Origin: Streptomyces sp. LUP30
GTDB lineage: Bacteria; Actinomycetota; Actinomycetes; Streptomycetales; Streptomycetaceae
Assembly: GCF_001746365.1 (NCBI RefSeq)
Contig: NZ_MJAJ01000052.1
Coordinates: 1-64,000 of the forward strand
Direction of reading: 5' to 3'
DNA length: 64,000 nucleotides
A program made the position numbers and the translations under genes. Shown here one piece after another: positions 8,305-18,239 of this stretch (its first letter is position 1; each line of letters opens with the position of its first letter). Under the pieces are notes generated by a model that saw nothing but the letters and a program-made list of their open reading frames with translations, was not told the DNA's origin and searched no databases.

Positions 8305-8778
8305 TCAGCGCACCCGGCCGTACCAGACGCTCTTGGTCCAGATCTTCTGCAGTTTCACCACGTCGCCGGTCTTCGGCGAGTGCCAGATCTTGCCCTTACC
8401 CGCGTAGATCCCGACGTGGTACACGTTCGACCCCGAGTGGAAGAAGACCAGGTCGCCCGCCTTGCGGCTGGACGCCGAGACGTGCTTGGTCTTGTTGTAC
8501 TGCTGGGCCGCCGTCCGCGGCAGGCTCTTGCCGGCCTTCTTGTACGAGTACAGCGTGAGCCCCGAGCAGTCGAACCTCTTCGGCCCGGTGGCCCCGTACC
8601 GGTACGGGGCGCCCTTCTTGGAGGCTGCGATCTGGAGCGCCTTCGCCGCCGGTGTGGCGGCCGCGGCGTCGGAGGCGAGCCCCGGAACCACGATCGAGCC
8701 GCCCACAGCGGCGATGGCGAACGCCGAGGCCGTACCGGCCCGGACCATGAGCGACGGGACACGATTGAGCGCAGTCAT
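8305..8778 (-). CDS. Secreted NlpC/P60 peptidoglycan hydrolase
   Basis: The 157-residue product has a signal peptide (MTALNRVPSLMVRAG, then a hydrophobic core ending GLASDAAAA) and one NlpC/P60 domain. The catalytic Cys is in RFDCSGL, the His in VYHVGIYAG, and a polar third residue follows in KIWHSP. These enzymes cut D-Glu-meso-DAP type stem-peptide bonds in the cell wall. The start at 8778 gives a proper signal peptide; SD-like GAAGGG lies at 8790-8785. The gene sits directly behind a ydaO/c-di-AMP riboswitch, a known pairing for Streptomyces cell-wall hydrolases. Longer in-frame starts further upstream would run through the riboswitch and are rejected. Confidence 0.95.
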   Translation of the reverse strand: MTALNRVPSLMVRAGTASAFAIAAVGGSIVVPGLASDAAAATPAAKALQIAASKKGAPYRYGATGPKRFDCSGLTLYSYKKAGKSLPRTAAQQYNKTKHVSASSRKAGDLVFFHSGSNVYHVGIYAGKGKIWHSPKTGDVVKLQKIWTKSVWYGRVR

Positions 8779-8784
8779 GCGCAA

Positions 8785-8995
8785 CCCTTCGTCAGCCGCC
8801 TGTGAAGGATGACCTGTCGGATTCGGGCTGGCGAAGTTGCCCGGCCGCGGATGCGGCTTCACCCCAAGGGCTGCTCGGCCCGACGGCTCCTCGCGGAGCC
8901 GACCGTGCCGGCGACCCGTCGTGCTTGGGTCCTCCACTCCTGCCGATGCACTTCTGTCGACCGGTCATCCGAGCGGCGGCAGGACTCGGCGTCCG
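8785..8995 (-). promoter_or_regulatory. ydaO-type c-di-AMP riboswitch
   Basis: Read on the minus strand, the ~210-nt leader holds the conserved blocks of the ydaO-yuaA class in order: GCCGAGTCCTGCCGCCG and GGATGACCGG near the 5' end, GGAGTGGAGGACCCA followed by ACGGGTC, TTGGGGTGAAGCCG, GGGCAACTTCGCCAGCC, and the 3' block CCGACAGGTCATCC then CAGGCGGCTGACGAAGGG. The 3' edge lies only 6 nt from the start codon of the hydrolase gene, and the SD GAAGGG is part of the last conserved block. In this class, c-di-AMP binding turns expression off. Whether control is transcriptional or translational here cannot be decided by eye. Confidence 0.88.
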
Positions 8996-9060
8996 CCCGG
9001 ACCGCCCCGCCTCTTGTGGCGGGGGCTTGTCGTCAGTCAGGGATCTTGGCTCACCGATGT

Positions 9061-9341
9061 CCGAAAATCCCAATGGAACCGGGGATTTGTGGGGTTACTC
9101 ACCACTCACCCGTTCGGGTGAACACTCTGATGGGTGATCAGGTGCCGAGCCACGTCAGAGCCTCCCACCAGCCACGACGCCGCTTGTTCCGCTCGATGAG
9201 CGTCCTTTCGCGCAACTTTTCGGTGGGCGGGGGAACGGTAGACGCTGTGCCGAACGGGGGTACGCCTTCTGGGCCGTTTCGTCTCCGGTCCGGTCGTCAC
9301 GTGCGCACCACGAGCCGTCCGGAGCCCAGGGTGCTCCGCGG
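9061..9341. other. Intergenic region with a 16-bp palindrome, no gene seen
   Basis: Between the riboswitch and the next gene there is no convincing coding sequence. It holds a perfect palindrome TCACCCGTTCGGGTGA at 9106-9121, which could be an operator or a short hairpin near the promoter of the riboswitch transcript. Nothing else recognised. Confidence 0.5.
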
Positions 9342-9647
9342 TCAACTCTCGGAGAGCGGGGGCAGCGTGACGCGCGCCGTGCGGCGCTCCCCGTCCAGGA
9401 CGCGCAGCGCCCGCGCGAGCGTCGGCGCGTGCAGCTCGGTCTCGCCCCTCTGGTGCATCAGCGTCAGCGCGTCGCGCAGCGCCGTCGCCTTGGCCACCAG
9501 CGCCTGTGCGGCGCGCAGTCCGCGGTAGGTGTCGCCGTGGTGGGCGGGGTTGATGCGGCCGAGCAGGTCGACGACGTCCAGGTAACCGTCGATCAGCTCG
9601 GCCTCGGCGCGGGTCAGGGCGGGCAGCGGCGGCAGCTCGGGCACCAT
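9342..9647 (-). CDS. Conserved hypothetical protein in clpP-like operon
   Basis: The 101-residue, mostly helical, Leu/Ala-rich acidic protein begins MVPELPPLPALTRAEAELID and contains RINPAHHGDTYRGLRAAQAL. No signal peptide, membrane segment or recognised motif is visible. It lies 7 bp downstream of the ClpP-like gene in the same direction, so it is probably co-transcribed and may work with it. Function unknown. Confidence 0.75.
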   Translation of the reverse strand: MVPELPPLPALTRAEAELIDGYLDVVDLLGRINPAHHGDTYRGLRAAQALVAKATALRDALTLMHQRGETELHAPTLARALRVLDGERRTARVTLPPLSES

Positions 9648-9654
9648 CGGCGGC

Positions 9655-10290
9655 TCACCCCCGGCCCTGGGAGCCGGCGGACGCCTTGCGGCTGGGGATG
9701 ATCCCGTCCACCAGGCCGTACTCCACGGCCTCCTGGGCGGTCAGGAACAGATCCCGCTCGATGTCCGCGGCGACCTGCTCCGGCGTCCGCCCGGTGTGCC
9801 GGGCGAGCATCCCCTCCAGGGCGGCCCGGGTGCGCGCCAGCTCCTCGGCCTGGATGGCCAGGTCGCTCGCCTGTCCCTCGACGGGCTCGGGCAGGACCGG
9901 CTGGCGGATCGTCATCCGCGCGCCCGGCAGCGCGAACCGCTTGCCCGGCGCGCCCGCCGCCAGCAGCACCGCGGCGGACGAGTCCGCCCGGCCCGGACAG
10001 GTCGTGGACACGTCGCAGGTGACGAAGCGGATCGTGTCGTAGAGCGCCGTCATCGCGCTGAACGAGCCGCCGGGGGAGTTGATGTACAGCGCGATGTCCC
10101 GGTCCGGGTCCTTGTGCTCCAGGTACATGAACTGGGCGGTCACGTCGTTGGCCGAGACGTCGTCGATCGGCGTCCCCAGGAAGACGATCCGTTCCTCCAG
10201 CAGTTTCGCGTACGGATCCAGCGTCCGATGACCGGAGCTCGTGCGTTCGGTGAACTCGGGCAGGACGTGACGGGCGGACGGTCGGTGCAT
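9655..10290 (-). CDS. ClpP-like protease subunit with catalytic His replaced by Arg
   Basis: The 211-residue product is clearly ClpP family: DIALYINSPGGSFSAMTALY, FVTCDVSTTCPGRADSS, LLAAGAPGKRFALPGARM, and LTAQEAVEYGLVDGII. Aligned by eye to E. coli ClpP, the nucleophile is Ser104 (in GRADSSA) and an Asp is kept (about D180 in ERDLF), but the catalytic His of the MIHQP motif is Arg129 (TIRQP). The usual GGYQGQ loop is replaced by VLPEPVEGQ. This points to an inactive or partner-dependent subunit, as with accessory ClpP paralogues in Streptomyces. It is divergent from a Phd-type antitoxin across 71 bp and coupled to a small hypothetical gene. No Clp ATPase is nearby. Confidence 0.9.
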   Translation of the reverse strand: MHRPSARHVLPEFTERTSSGHRTLDPYAKLLEERIVFLGTPIDDVSANDVTAQFMYLEHKDPDRDIALYINSPGGSFSAMTALYDTIRFVTCDVSTTCPGRADSSAAVLLAAGAPGKRFALPGARMTIRQPVLPEPVEGQASDLAIQAEELARTRAALEGMLARHTGRTPEQVAADIERDLFLTAQEAVEYGLVDGIIPSRKASAGSQGRG

Positions 10291-10318
10291 GGTGCCCCTC
10301 CTTCTGCGTCTGGCGCAT

Positions 10319-10355
10319 CTGTAAAAAATGTACAGGACGTACGTGACGTTAGAAT
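10319..10355 (+). promoter_or_regulatory. Promoter/operator of the Phd-type antitoxin gene
   Basis: A -10 box TAGAAT (10350-10355) lies 6 bp before the ATG at 10362, so the transcript should start at or next to the start codon and be leaderless. Upstream are an inverted repeat CTGTA-N7-TACAG (10319-10335) and the palindrome ACGTACGT (10337-10344), both good candidates for an antitoxin autoregulatory operator. The divergent clpP-like gene shares this region. Confidence 0.5.
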
Positions 10356-10361
10356 GGGGGA

Positions 10362-10640
10362 ATGGCCTACGAGATTCCGGTGACGCAAGCCAGGGCTGAG
10401 CTCGCCGACCTGATCAACCGCGTGGTGTACGGCGGTGAGCGCGTGGTCGTGACCCGGCACGGCAAACCCCTCGTCGCCCTCGTCTCCGCCGCCGACCTGG
10501 AGCGACTCGACGAACTCGACCAGCCGGCGGAGCAGCCGGTGATCAGTTCGGTCACCGCCGTGCGCGAGGTCGCGTCCGCTCCCCGCGAACAGCACCGGTT
10601 CGGCGTCACGGCGGAGTACCGGGGCCCGAACCCCTCCTGA
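10362..10640 (+). CDS. Phd/YefM-family antitoxin, no toxin partner adjacent
   Basis: The 92-residue protein begins MAYEIPVTQARAELADLINR with VVVTRHGKPLVALVSAADLE, the diagnostic N-terminal DNA-binding fold of Phd/YefM antitoxins. The C-terminal half, which would neutralise a toxin, is polar and ends PNPS. No RelE/Doc-type toxin ORF follows: the next gene is urease after ~280 bp. It is therefore an orphan antitoxin or a repressor recruited for other use. The predicted leaderless start and likely autoregulatory operators lie just upstream. The divergent neighbour is a ClpP-like protein, notable because Clp proteases normally degrade antitoxins. Confidence 0.9.
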   Translation: MAYEIPVTQARAELADLINRVVYGGERVVVTRHGKPLVALVSAADLERLDELDQPAEQPVISSVTAVREVASAPREQHRFGVTAEYRGPNPS

Positions 10641-10800
10641 CCGCGCCACGGACGCGCTGTATACGGCCCCACCCCCCACGGCGTCCGCGGCGCGTCCCGA
10701 GCGCGTCCGGACGGCCTTCCGGGACGTCTCGGGCCGTCACGACGGAAGGTTCCGCCGGAGCGGCGGAGGGCTGGACGAGGGCCGAACGATCACAGCTCGG

Positions 10801-10832
10801 TTAACTTGCTCGAAATGCGGTCCCACTAGCCT
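10801..10832 (+). promoter_or_regulatory. Putative GlnR box and promoter of the urease operon
   Basis: TTAAC-TTGCTC-GAAAT (10801-10816) fits the actinobacterial GlnR half-site pair gTnAC-N6-GaAAc at most positions. A -10-like TAGCCT lies at 10827-10832. GlnR control of ureA is known in S. coelicolor. The ureA start follows 85 bp further on. Confidence 0.55.
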
Positions 10833-10917
10833 GCCGATCCATGCCACCAGGGGCTTTCCCCCCGTGGCCGCGGCAACCGGGCCCCGCACGGTCCGGAGCG
10901 AGGATGTGAGGTGGGAC

Positions 10918-11220
10918 GTGCAACTGACCCCGCACGAGCAGGAGAGGCTGCTGATCCACGTGGCGGCCGACGTCGCCGAGAAACGGCGGGCCCGCGGCCT
11001 GAGGCTCAACCACCCGGAGGCGGTGGCCCTGATCACGTCGCACATCCTGGAGGGCGCGCGGGACGGCCGCACCGTCGCCGAGCTCATGTCCTCCGGTCGC
11101 AAGCTGCTGACCCGCGACGACGTCATGGAGGGCATCCCCGAGATGATCCACGACGTCCAGGTCGAGGCCACGTTCCCCGACGGCACCAAGCTCGTCACCG
11201 TCCACGACCCGATCGTCTGA
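10918..11220 (+). CDS. ureA: Urease gamma subunit UreA
   Basis: The smallest subunit of nickel urease, which hydrolyses urea to ammonia and carbamate. The GTG at 10918, preceded by GAGGTGGG, gives the canonical 100-residue protein starting MQLTPHEQERLLIHVAADVA. An upstream in-frame ATG at 10864 would add 18 non-conserved residues and is rejected. The motif LNHPEAVALI and the ending VHDPIV are typical. It is the first gene of ureABCFGD, behind a GlnR-box-like site, so it is probably induced by nitrogen limitation. Confidence 0.97.
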   Translation: MQLTPHEQERLLIHVAADVAEKRRARGLRLNHPEAVALITSHILEGARDGRTVAELMSSGRKLLTRDDVMEGIPEMIHDVQVEATFPDGTKLVTVHDPIV

Positions 11221-11234
11221 CGGGGGAGGCCGCC

Positions 11235-11538
11235 GTGATTCCCGGAGAGATCCTCTTCGCCGAGGGCGCGATCGTCTACAACGAGGGCCGGGCGGTCACC
11301 CGGCTCACCGTCCTCAACGCCGCCGACCGGCCGGTCCAGGTCGGCTCCCACTACCACTTCGCCGAGGCCAACCCCGGCCTGGAGTTCGACCGCGCGGCCG
11401 CCCGCGGCAAACGGCTGAACGTCGCCGCCGGCACCGCCGTGCGCTTCGAGCCCGGGATCCCCGTCGACGTCGAACTCGTCGCCCTCGCCGGGGCCCGTGT
11501 CGTGCCCGGCCTGCGCGGGGAGACCGGAGGTGCCCTCG

Positions 11539-11546
<8 letters not shown>
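11235..11546 (+). CDS. ureB: Urease beta subunit UreB
   Basis: The 103-residue protein starts at a GTG with MIPGEILFAEGAIVYNEGRA and contains VGSHYHFAEANPGLEFDR and the family segment KRLNVAAGTAVRFEPG. It forms the urease core with UreA and UreC. The stop overlaps the ureC start by 8 bp. The C-terminus is short, as is usual for separate beta subunits. Confidence 0.97.
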
Positions 11547-13260
<1,714 letters not shown>

Positions 13261-13284
13261 CTTCCCGGCTCCGAGGACAACGAC

Positions 13285-13959
13285 GTGACAAGGGCAGCAC
13301 TTCTCGTCCTGGCCGACGGCCGTTTCCCCGCCGGAGGGCACGCGCACTCCGGCGGGGCGGAGGCCGCGGTGAAGGCCGGCCGGATCACCGGCGCGGAGAG
13401 CCTGGAGGCCTTCTGCCGGGGGCGGTTGCACACGGCGGGACTGGTCGCCGCGGCGCTGGCCGCAGCGGCGGCCGCCGGGGCGGACCCGGCCCTGCTCGAT
13501 GCGGCGGCGGACGCCCGGACGCCCTCCCCCGCACTGCGGGCCACGGCCCGCAGACTGGGCCGGCAGCTGATGCGGGCCGCCCGCGCCACCTGGCCGAGCG
13601 ACGAACTGGACGCCGTGGCGCGGCAGTTCCCCAAGGGCGCGCACCAGCCGGTGGTGCTGGGGCTGACGGCGCGGGCGGCCGGTCTCGGACCGGCGGACGC
13701 CGCGTACTGCGCGGTGTACGAGAGCGTGAGCGGACCGGCCACCGCCGTGGTGCGGCTGCTGAGCCTCGACCCCTTCGAGGCGACGGCGGCCCTGGCCCGG
13801 CTGGCGCCGGAACTGGACCGGGTGGCCGACCGGGCGGTGACGTCCGCGGCGGCGGTGCCGGCCGAGGGCGTCGACGCGCTGCCCGCCGCGTCCGCGCCGC
13901 TGCTGGAGATCGGGGCGGAGGTGCATGCGGCGTGGCAGGTACGGCTGTTCGCCTCGTGA
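13285..13959 (+). CDS. ureF: Urease accessory protein UreF
   Basis: Part of the UreDFG complex that loads carbamylated lysine and nickel into UreC. The 224-residue, Ala-rich helical protein has the family motifs DGRFPAGGHAHSGGAEAAV near the N-terminus and QFPKGAHQPVVLG in the middle. The GTG start is 24 bp after ureC. A 165-bp GC-rich gap without a gene separates it from ureG. No ureE is found in the cluster. Confidence 0.93.
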   Translation: MTRAALLVLADGRFPAGGHAHSGGAEAAVKAGRITGAESLEAFCRGRLHTAGLVAAALAAAAAAGADPALLDAAADARTPSPALRATARRLGRQLMRAARATWPSDELDAVARQFPKGAHQPVVLGLTARAAGLGPADAAYCAVYESVSGPATAVVRLLSLDPFEATAALARLAPELDRVADRAVTSAAAVPAEGVDALPAASAPLLEIGAEVHAAWQVRLFAS

Positions 13960-14124
13960 GGCTCCCCGTCCCCGCCGTGCCATCCCGACCCGACCCCGGG
14001 GACCTCCCTCCCGGGCCCCCGCCCGGCCCTGGAACGGACCTCCTCGTCACCCTCCCCCCGAGGGGACCGCGGACAGGACCCCGGACGGGCTGAATCGAAC
14101 CACCCTGGCTGACTAGGAGCCGTT

Positions 14125-14802
<678 letters not shown>

Positions 14803-14803
14803 C

Positions 14804-15562
14804 ATGGGTGGTGTGCACGCCACCGCCCGGATCGAAGCGCGCGGCGACGGGCGCGGGGGAACCGCGCTGCCCGTCCTGGAGAGCGACGGACCGCTCGCCC
14901 TGCGGCGTACCCGGGGGACCGGGGCCGAGGCGCGGGTCATGCTGGTCGGGGCGATGAGCGGCCCTCTCGGCGGTGACCGCTTCGCCGTCGAGGCCGATGT
15001 GGGCGGCGGCGCCCGGCTGCGGGTGGGTTCGGCCGCGGCGACCATCGCGCTCCCCGGGCAGACGAAGGACGACGCTCGCTACGAGGTGCGCCTCACCGTC
15101 GCCGACGACGGTGAACTGCACTGGCTGCCCGAGCCGTTGATCTCCGCGAAGGGCAGCGACCTGTCCGTCGTCACCCGCGTCGGCCTCGACGCCGGGGCAC
15201 GGCTCGTGCTGCGTGAGGAGCAGGTGCTCGGACGGGCGGGGGAGGAGCCCGGCCTGCTCCGCAGCCGACTGGCCCTGCGGATCGCCGGCCGGGTCGTCCT
15301 GGACCAGGAACTGGCCTGCGGGCCCGGCGCGCCCGGCGGCTGGGACGGCCCCGCCGTGCTCGCGGGGCACCGGGCGGTCGGCCAACTCGTCCTGGCCCGG
15401 CCGGAGTTCGCGCAGCGGCCGATGGAGGCCAGGATTCTCGCGGAGCACGCCTGCGTCATGCCGCTGGCCGGGCCCGCCGTCCTGGTCACCGCCGTGGCGC
15501 CCGACGGGCTGCGGTTGCGGCGCGCGCTGGACGAGGCGCTCGCCGAGCTGGACAACCGGTGA
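14804..15562 (+). CDS. ureD: Urease accessory protein UreD (UreH)
   Basis: Scaffold protein of the urease activation complex. The 252-residue product has the family features VGAMSGPLGGDRFAVEADV, VGSAAATIALPGQ and the conserved block ELHWLPEPLISAKGSDL. The ATG at 14804 lies 1 bp after the ureG stop; a longer in-frame start inside ureG is rejected. It is the last gene of ureABCFGD. The sequence is more divergent than its partners, which is normal for UreD. Confidence 0.93.
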   Translation: MGGVHATARIEARGDGRGGTALPVLESDGPLALRRTRGTGAEARVMLVGAMSGPLGGDRFAVEADVGGGARLRVGSAAATIALPGQTKDDARYEVRLTVADDGELHWLPEPLISAKGSDLSVVTRVGLDAGARLVLREEQVLGRAGEEPGLLRSRLALRIAGRVVLDQELACGPGAPGGWDGPAVLAGHRAVGQLVLARPEFAQRPMEARILAEHACVMPLAGPAVLVTAVAPDGLRLRRALDEALAELDNR

Positions 15563-15676
15563 GCGGTACTTGTCTTTCCGGTTATCGGATTGGCAAAGAA
15601 GGTCAACGACACCTTTTCTCAGGCGCCTCACAGCCGCAAGGATCCTCCTGCCGCCATAAACCAGGGGAGTTCCCAC

Positions 15677-17275
15677 TTGAAGGACATACGACCGAACAAG
15701 CGCACCGCCGCGCTGGGCTCGGCGGGCGTACTCGTCACCGCGACCCTGATCGCCGGTGCCGTCGCGGCGCCGACGGCCGGCGCGGCCGGCGGCCGTCCGG
15801 GCCAGGACCGTGAGGCCCGGGGCGCGGCGATCGCCGCCGAGCGCGCCGCCAAGGCCGGCATCGACTGGCAGGCGTGCTCGGCCGACTGGGGCCTCGAGAA
15901 GCCGATCCAGTGCGGCTGGGTCACCGTCCCGCTCGACTACGCCAGGCCGAACGGCAAGAAGATCAAGCTGGCCGTGGACCGCATCGGCAACACGGGCACG
16001 GCGAAGGAGCGCCAGGGCGCGCTCGTGTACAACCCCGGCGGGCCCGGCAGCTCCGGTCTGCGCTTCCCGCGCCGCGTCACCACCAAGGCGCCCGTGTGGG
16101 CCAACGTGGCCAAGGCCTACGACTTCGTGGGCTTCGACCCGCGCGGCGTCGGCCACTCCGCGCCCATCTCCTGCATCGACCCGCAGGCGTTCGTCAAGGC
16201 GCCCAAGGCCGATCCGGTCCCGGGCAGCGAGGCCGACAAGCTCGCCCAGATCAAGCTCGCCCGCGAGTACGCCGACGGCTGCTACGAGCGCAGCGGCGAG
16301 ATGCTGCCGTACATGACCACGCCGAACACCGTGCGCGACCTGGACGTCATCCGGGCCGCCCTCGGCGAGAAGAAGCTCAACTACCTGGGCGTCTCCTACG
16401 GCACCTACATCGGCGCCGTCTACGGCACCCTCTTCCCGGGGCACGTGCGCCGGATGGTCGTCGACAGCGTCGTCAACCCGTCCCGCGAGAAGATCTGGTA
16501 CGGGGCCAACCTCGACCAGGACGTGGCCTTCGAGGGCCGCTGGAAGGACTGGGAGGACTGGGTCGCCAAGAACGACGCCACCTTCCACCTCGGCGCGACC
16601 CGCGCCGCCGTCCAGACCAAGTGGCTCCAGCTGCGCGCCACCGCGAAGAAGAACCCCATCGGCGGCCTGGTCGGTCCGGCGGAGCTGATCTCCTTCTTCC
16701 AGAGCGCCCCGTACTACGACTCCTCGTGGGTGCCGGTCGCCACCGTCTTCAGCAAGTACTTCGCGGGAGACACCCAGGCGCTCGTCGACGCGGCCGCGCC
16801 GGACATGACCGACACGGCCGGCAACATCACCGCGGAGAACGGCAACGCCGTCTACACGTCCGTGGAGTGCACCGACGCCAAGTGGCCCACCAGCTGGCGG
16901 AAGTGGAACGACGACAACACGCGCCTCAACAAGGACTACCCGTTCATGACCTGGGCCAACGCGTGGATGAACCTCCCGTGCGCCTACTGGCCGGTCAAGC
17001 AGCAGTCCCCGGTGAACGTCACCACCCACAAGGGGCTGCCGCCGGTGATGATCGTGCAGTCGACCAATGACGCCGCCACCCCGTACGACGGCGCCGTCCA
17101 GCTGCACCAGCGCTTCAAGGGCTCGCGTCTGATCACCGAGAAGGGCGCCGGCTCCCACGGCGTGACCGGGCTGGTCAACGCCTGCATCAACCCCCGGGTG
17201 GACTCCTACCTCCTCACCGGGAAGCTGGACCGGACGGACGTGACCTGCACGCCGCACGCCACGCCCACGCCGTAG
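15677..17275 (+). CDS. Secreted tripeptidyl aminopeptidase-type serine hydrolase (alpha/beta hydrolase)
   Basis: The 532-residue protein resembles Streptomyces Tap, which removes tripeptides from exported proteins. The TTG start at 15677 follows the SD AGGGGAG at 8 nt and gives a signal peptide (MKDIRPNKRTAALG, hydrophobic core, AAPTAGA). The alpha/beta-hydrolase features are YNPGGPGSSG (oxyanion region), the nucleophile in LGVSYGTYIG, the acid in QSTNDAATPY and the His in GAGSHGV. A C-terminal alpha/beta-hydrolase-4 segment with Cys-containing NLPCAYWPV is typical. An upstream start at 15590 lacks an SD and would hide the signal peptide. It ends at a strong hairpin. Confidence 0.93.
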   Translation: MKDIRPNKRTAALGSAGVLVTATLIAGAVAAPTAGAAGGRPGQDREARGAAIAAERAAKAGIDWQACSADWGLEKPIQCGWVTVPLDYARPNGKKIKLAVDRIGNTGTAKERQGALVYNPGGPGSSGLRFPRRVTTKAPVWANVAKAYDFVGFDPRGVGHSAPISCIDPQAFVKAPKADPVPGSEADKLAQIKLAREYADGCYERSGEMLPYMTTPNTVRDLDVIRAALGEKKLNYLGVSYGTYIGAVYGTLFPGHVRRMVVDSVVNPSREKIWYGANLDQDVAFEGRWKDWEDWVAKNDATFHLGATRAAVQTKWLQLRATAKKNPIGGLVGPAELISFFQSAPYYDSSWVPVATVFSKYFAGDTQALVDAAAPDMTDTAGNITAENGNAVYTSVECTDAKWPTSWRKWNDDNTRLNKDYPFMTWANAWMNLPCAYWPVKQQSPVNVTTHKGLPPVMIVQSTNDAATPYDGAVQLHQRFKGSRLITEKGAGSHGVTGLVNACINPRVDSYLLTGKLDRTDVTCTPHATPTP

Positions 17276-17293
17276 CACCGTCGGCAAGCAGTG

Positions 17294-17323
17294 AGGGGCG
17301 GCCGGATCGATCCGGCCGCCCCT
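17294..17323. terminator. 30-bp perfect palindrome terminator between convergent genes
   Basis: The 15-bp arms AGGGGCGGCCGGATC and its complement are perfect. The hairpin lies 18 bp after the peptidase stop and before the stop of the convergent acyltransferase gene, so it can end transcripts from both sides. There is no U-tract, as usual in Streptomyces. Confidence 0.85.
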
Positions 17324-17356
17324 TCGGCGTTCTCGCCCGCGTCCTGTGACGCGCCG

Positions 17357-18100
17357 TCAACCCCGCGGCGTGCGACGGAACGTGCGGGACCGCTCCGGCT
17401 TCGCGGTCTTGAGGGCCTTCGCCTCGGCCTCCTCCGCCTTGGCGACCGCCGCGTACTGGTCCACGTACTCCTGCCCCGACAGCGTGAGGATCGCGTACAT
17501 GATCTCGTCGGTGATCGCCCGCAGCACCGCCTTCTCGTTCTCCATGCCGAGGTAGCGGGAGAAGTCGAGCGGCTCGCCGAAGCGGATCGCCACCGGGTGC
17601 AGGGTCGGGAGCTTCTTGCCGGGCGGCTGCGCCTCGAAGGTGCCGATCATCGCGCAGGGGATCACCGGTGCGCGGGACTTCAGGGCCATCACCGCGACGC
17701 CGACCTTGCCCTTGTACAGGCGGCCGTCGTGCGAGCGGGTGCCCTCCGGGTAGATGCCCAGCAACTCGTCCTTGCCGAGCACCCCCAGACCCTCGCGGAT
17801 CGCCGCCTGACCGGCCTCCTTGCCGGAACGGTCGACCGGGATCTGACCGGCACTGCGGAAGAAGGCGGCGGTCAGTCTCCCCTTGAGGCCCGGACCCGTG
17901 AAGTACTCGGCCTTGGCGAGGAAGGTGATGCGGCGTTTGAGGATCGCGGGCATCAGGAAGTGGTCCGAGAACGACAGGTGGTTGCCCGCGATGATGGCGG
18001 CCCCCGAGTCCGGCACATGTTCCAGGCCCTCTATGCGCGGCCGGAAGAGCAGCCTCAGCAGCGGCCCCAACACCACGTATTTCAGGAGGTAGTAGAACAA
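17357..18100 (-). CDS. PlsC-type 1-acylglycerol-3-phosphate acyltransferase
   Basis: Membrane-associated lysophospholipid acyltransferase family, probably adding the second acyl chain in phosphatidic acid synthesis. The motif NHLSFSDHFL (NHxxxxD) is catalytic; GQIPVDRSG and YPEGTRSHDG are the glycerol-phosphate-binding blocks. I chose the TTG at 18100 (247 residues, MFYYLLKYVVLGPLLRLLFR) because GAGGAG lies 8 nt upstream and the protein starts with the hydrophobic helix. An ATG at 18163 is in frame, has no SD, and sits about 15 bp after a -10-like TACACT (minus strand), so a near-leaderless longer form is possible. Confidence 0.9.
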   Translation of the reverse strand: MFYYLLKYVVLGPLLRLLFRPRIEGLEHVPDSGAAIIAGNHLSFSDHFLMPAILKRRITFLAKAEYFTGPGLKGRLTAAFFRSAGQIPVDRSGKEAGQAAIREGLGVLGKDELLGIYPEGTRSHDGRLYKGKVGVAVMALKSRAPVIPCAMIGTFEAQPPGKKLPTLHPVAIRFGEPLDFSRYLGMENEKAVLRAITDEIMYAILTLSGQEYVDQYAAVAKAEEAEAKALKTAKPERSRTFRRTPRG

Positions 18101-18239
18101 GGGAGTCGCTCCTCGTGTCCGGCGGATCGGCTCGCCGCCGTGTTCCAGCAGGTCAACCGGCATGGCGTGGGCTGTCAGTGTAGGGGCAGGCGACGACGGC
18201 CGGAACCGTGCCGATCCGGCCCCCGCCGGGCTGGTCCCG

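Noticed and set aside
9106..9345. 79-residue minus-strand ORF starting TTG and overlapping the stop of the 9342-9647 gene
   Set aside because: TTG start without SD, Arg/His-rich composition with no fold or motif, and it runs through the palindrome; looks like chance.
10641..10800. Search for a toxin gene next to the Phd-type antitoxin
   Set aside because: No ORF with toxin features in any frame of the 160-bp gap or overlapping the antitoxin.
18101..18163. ATG at 18163 as start of the PlsC-like acyltransferase
   Set aside because: No SD and a polar, non-conserved extension; TTG at 18100 has GAGGAG at 8 nt and starts at the hydrophobic helix. Kept only as an alternative.
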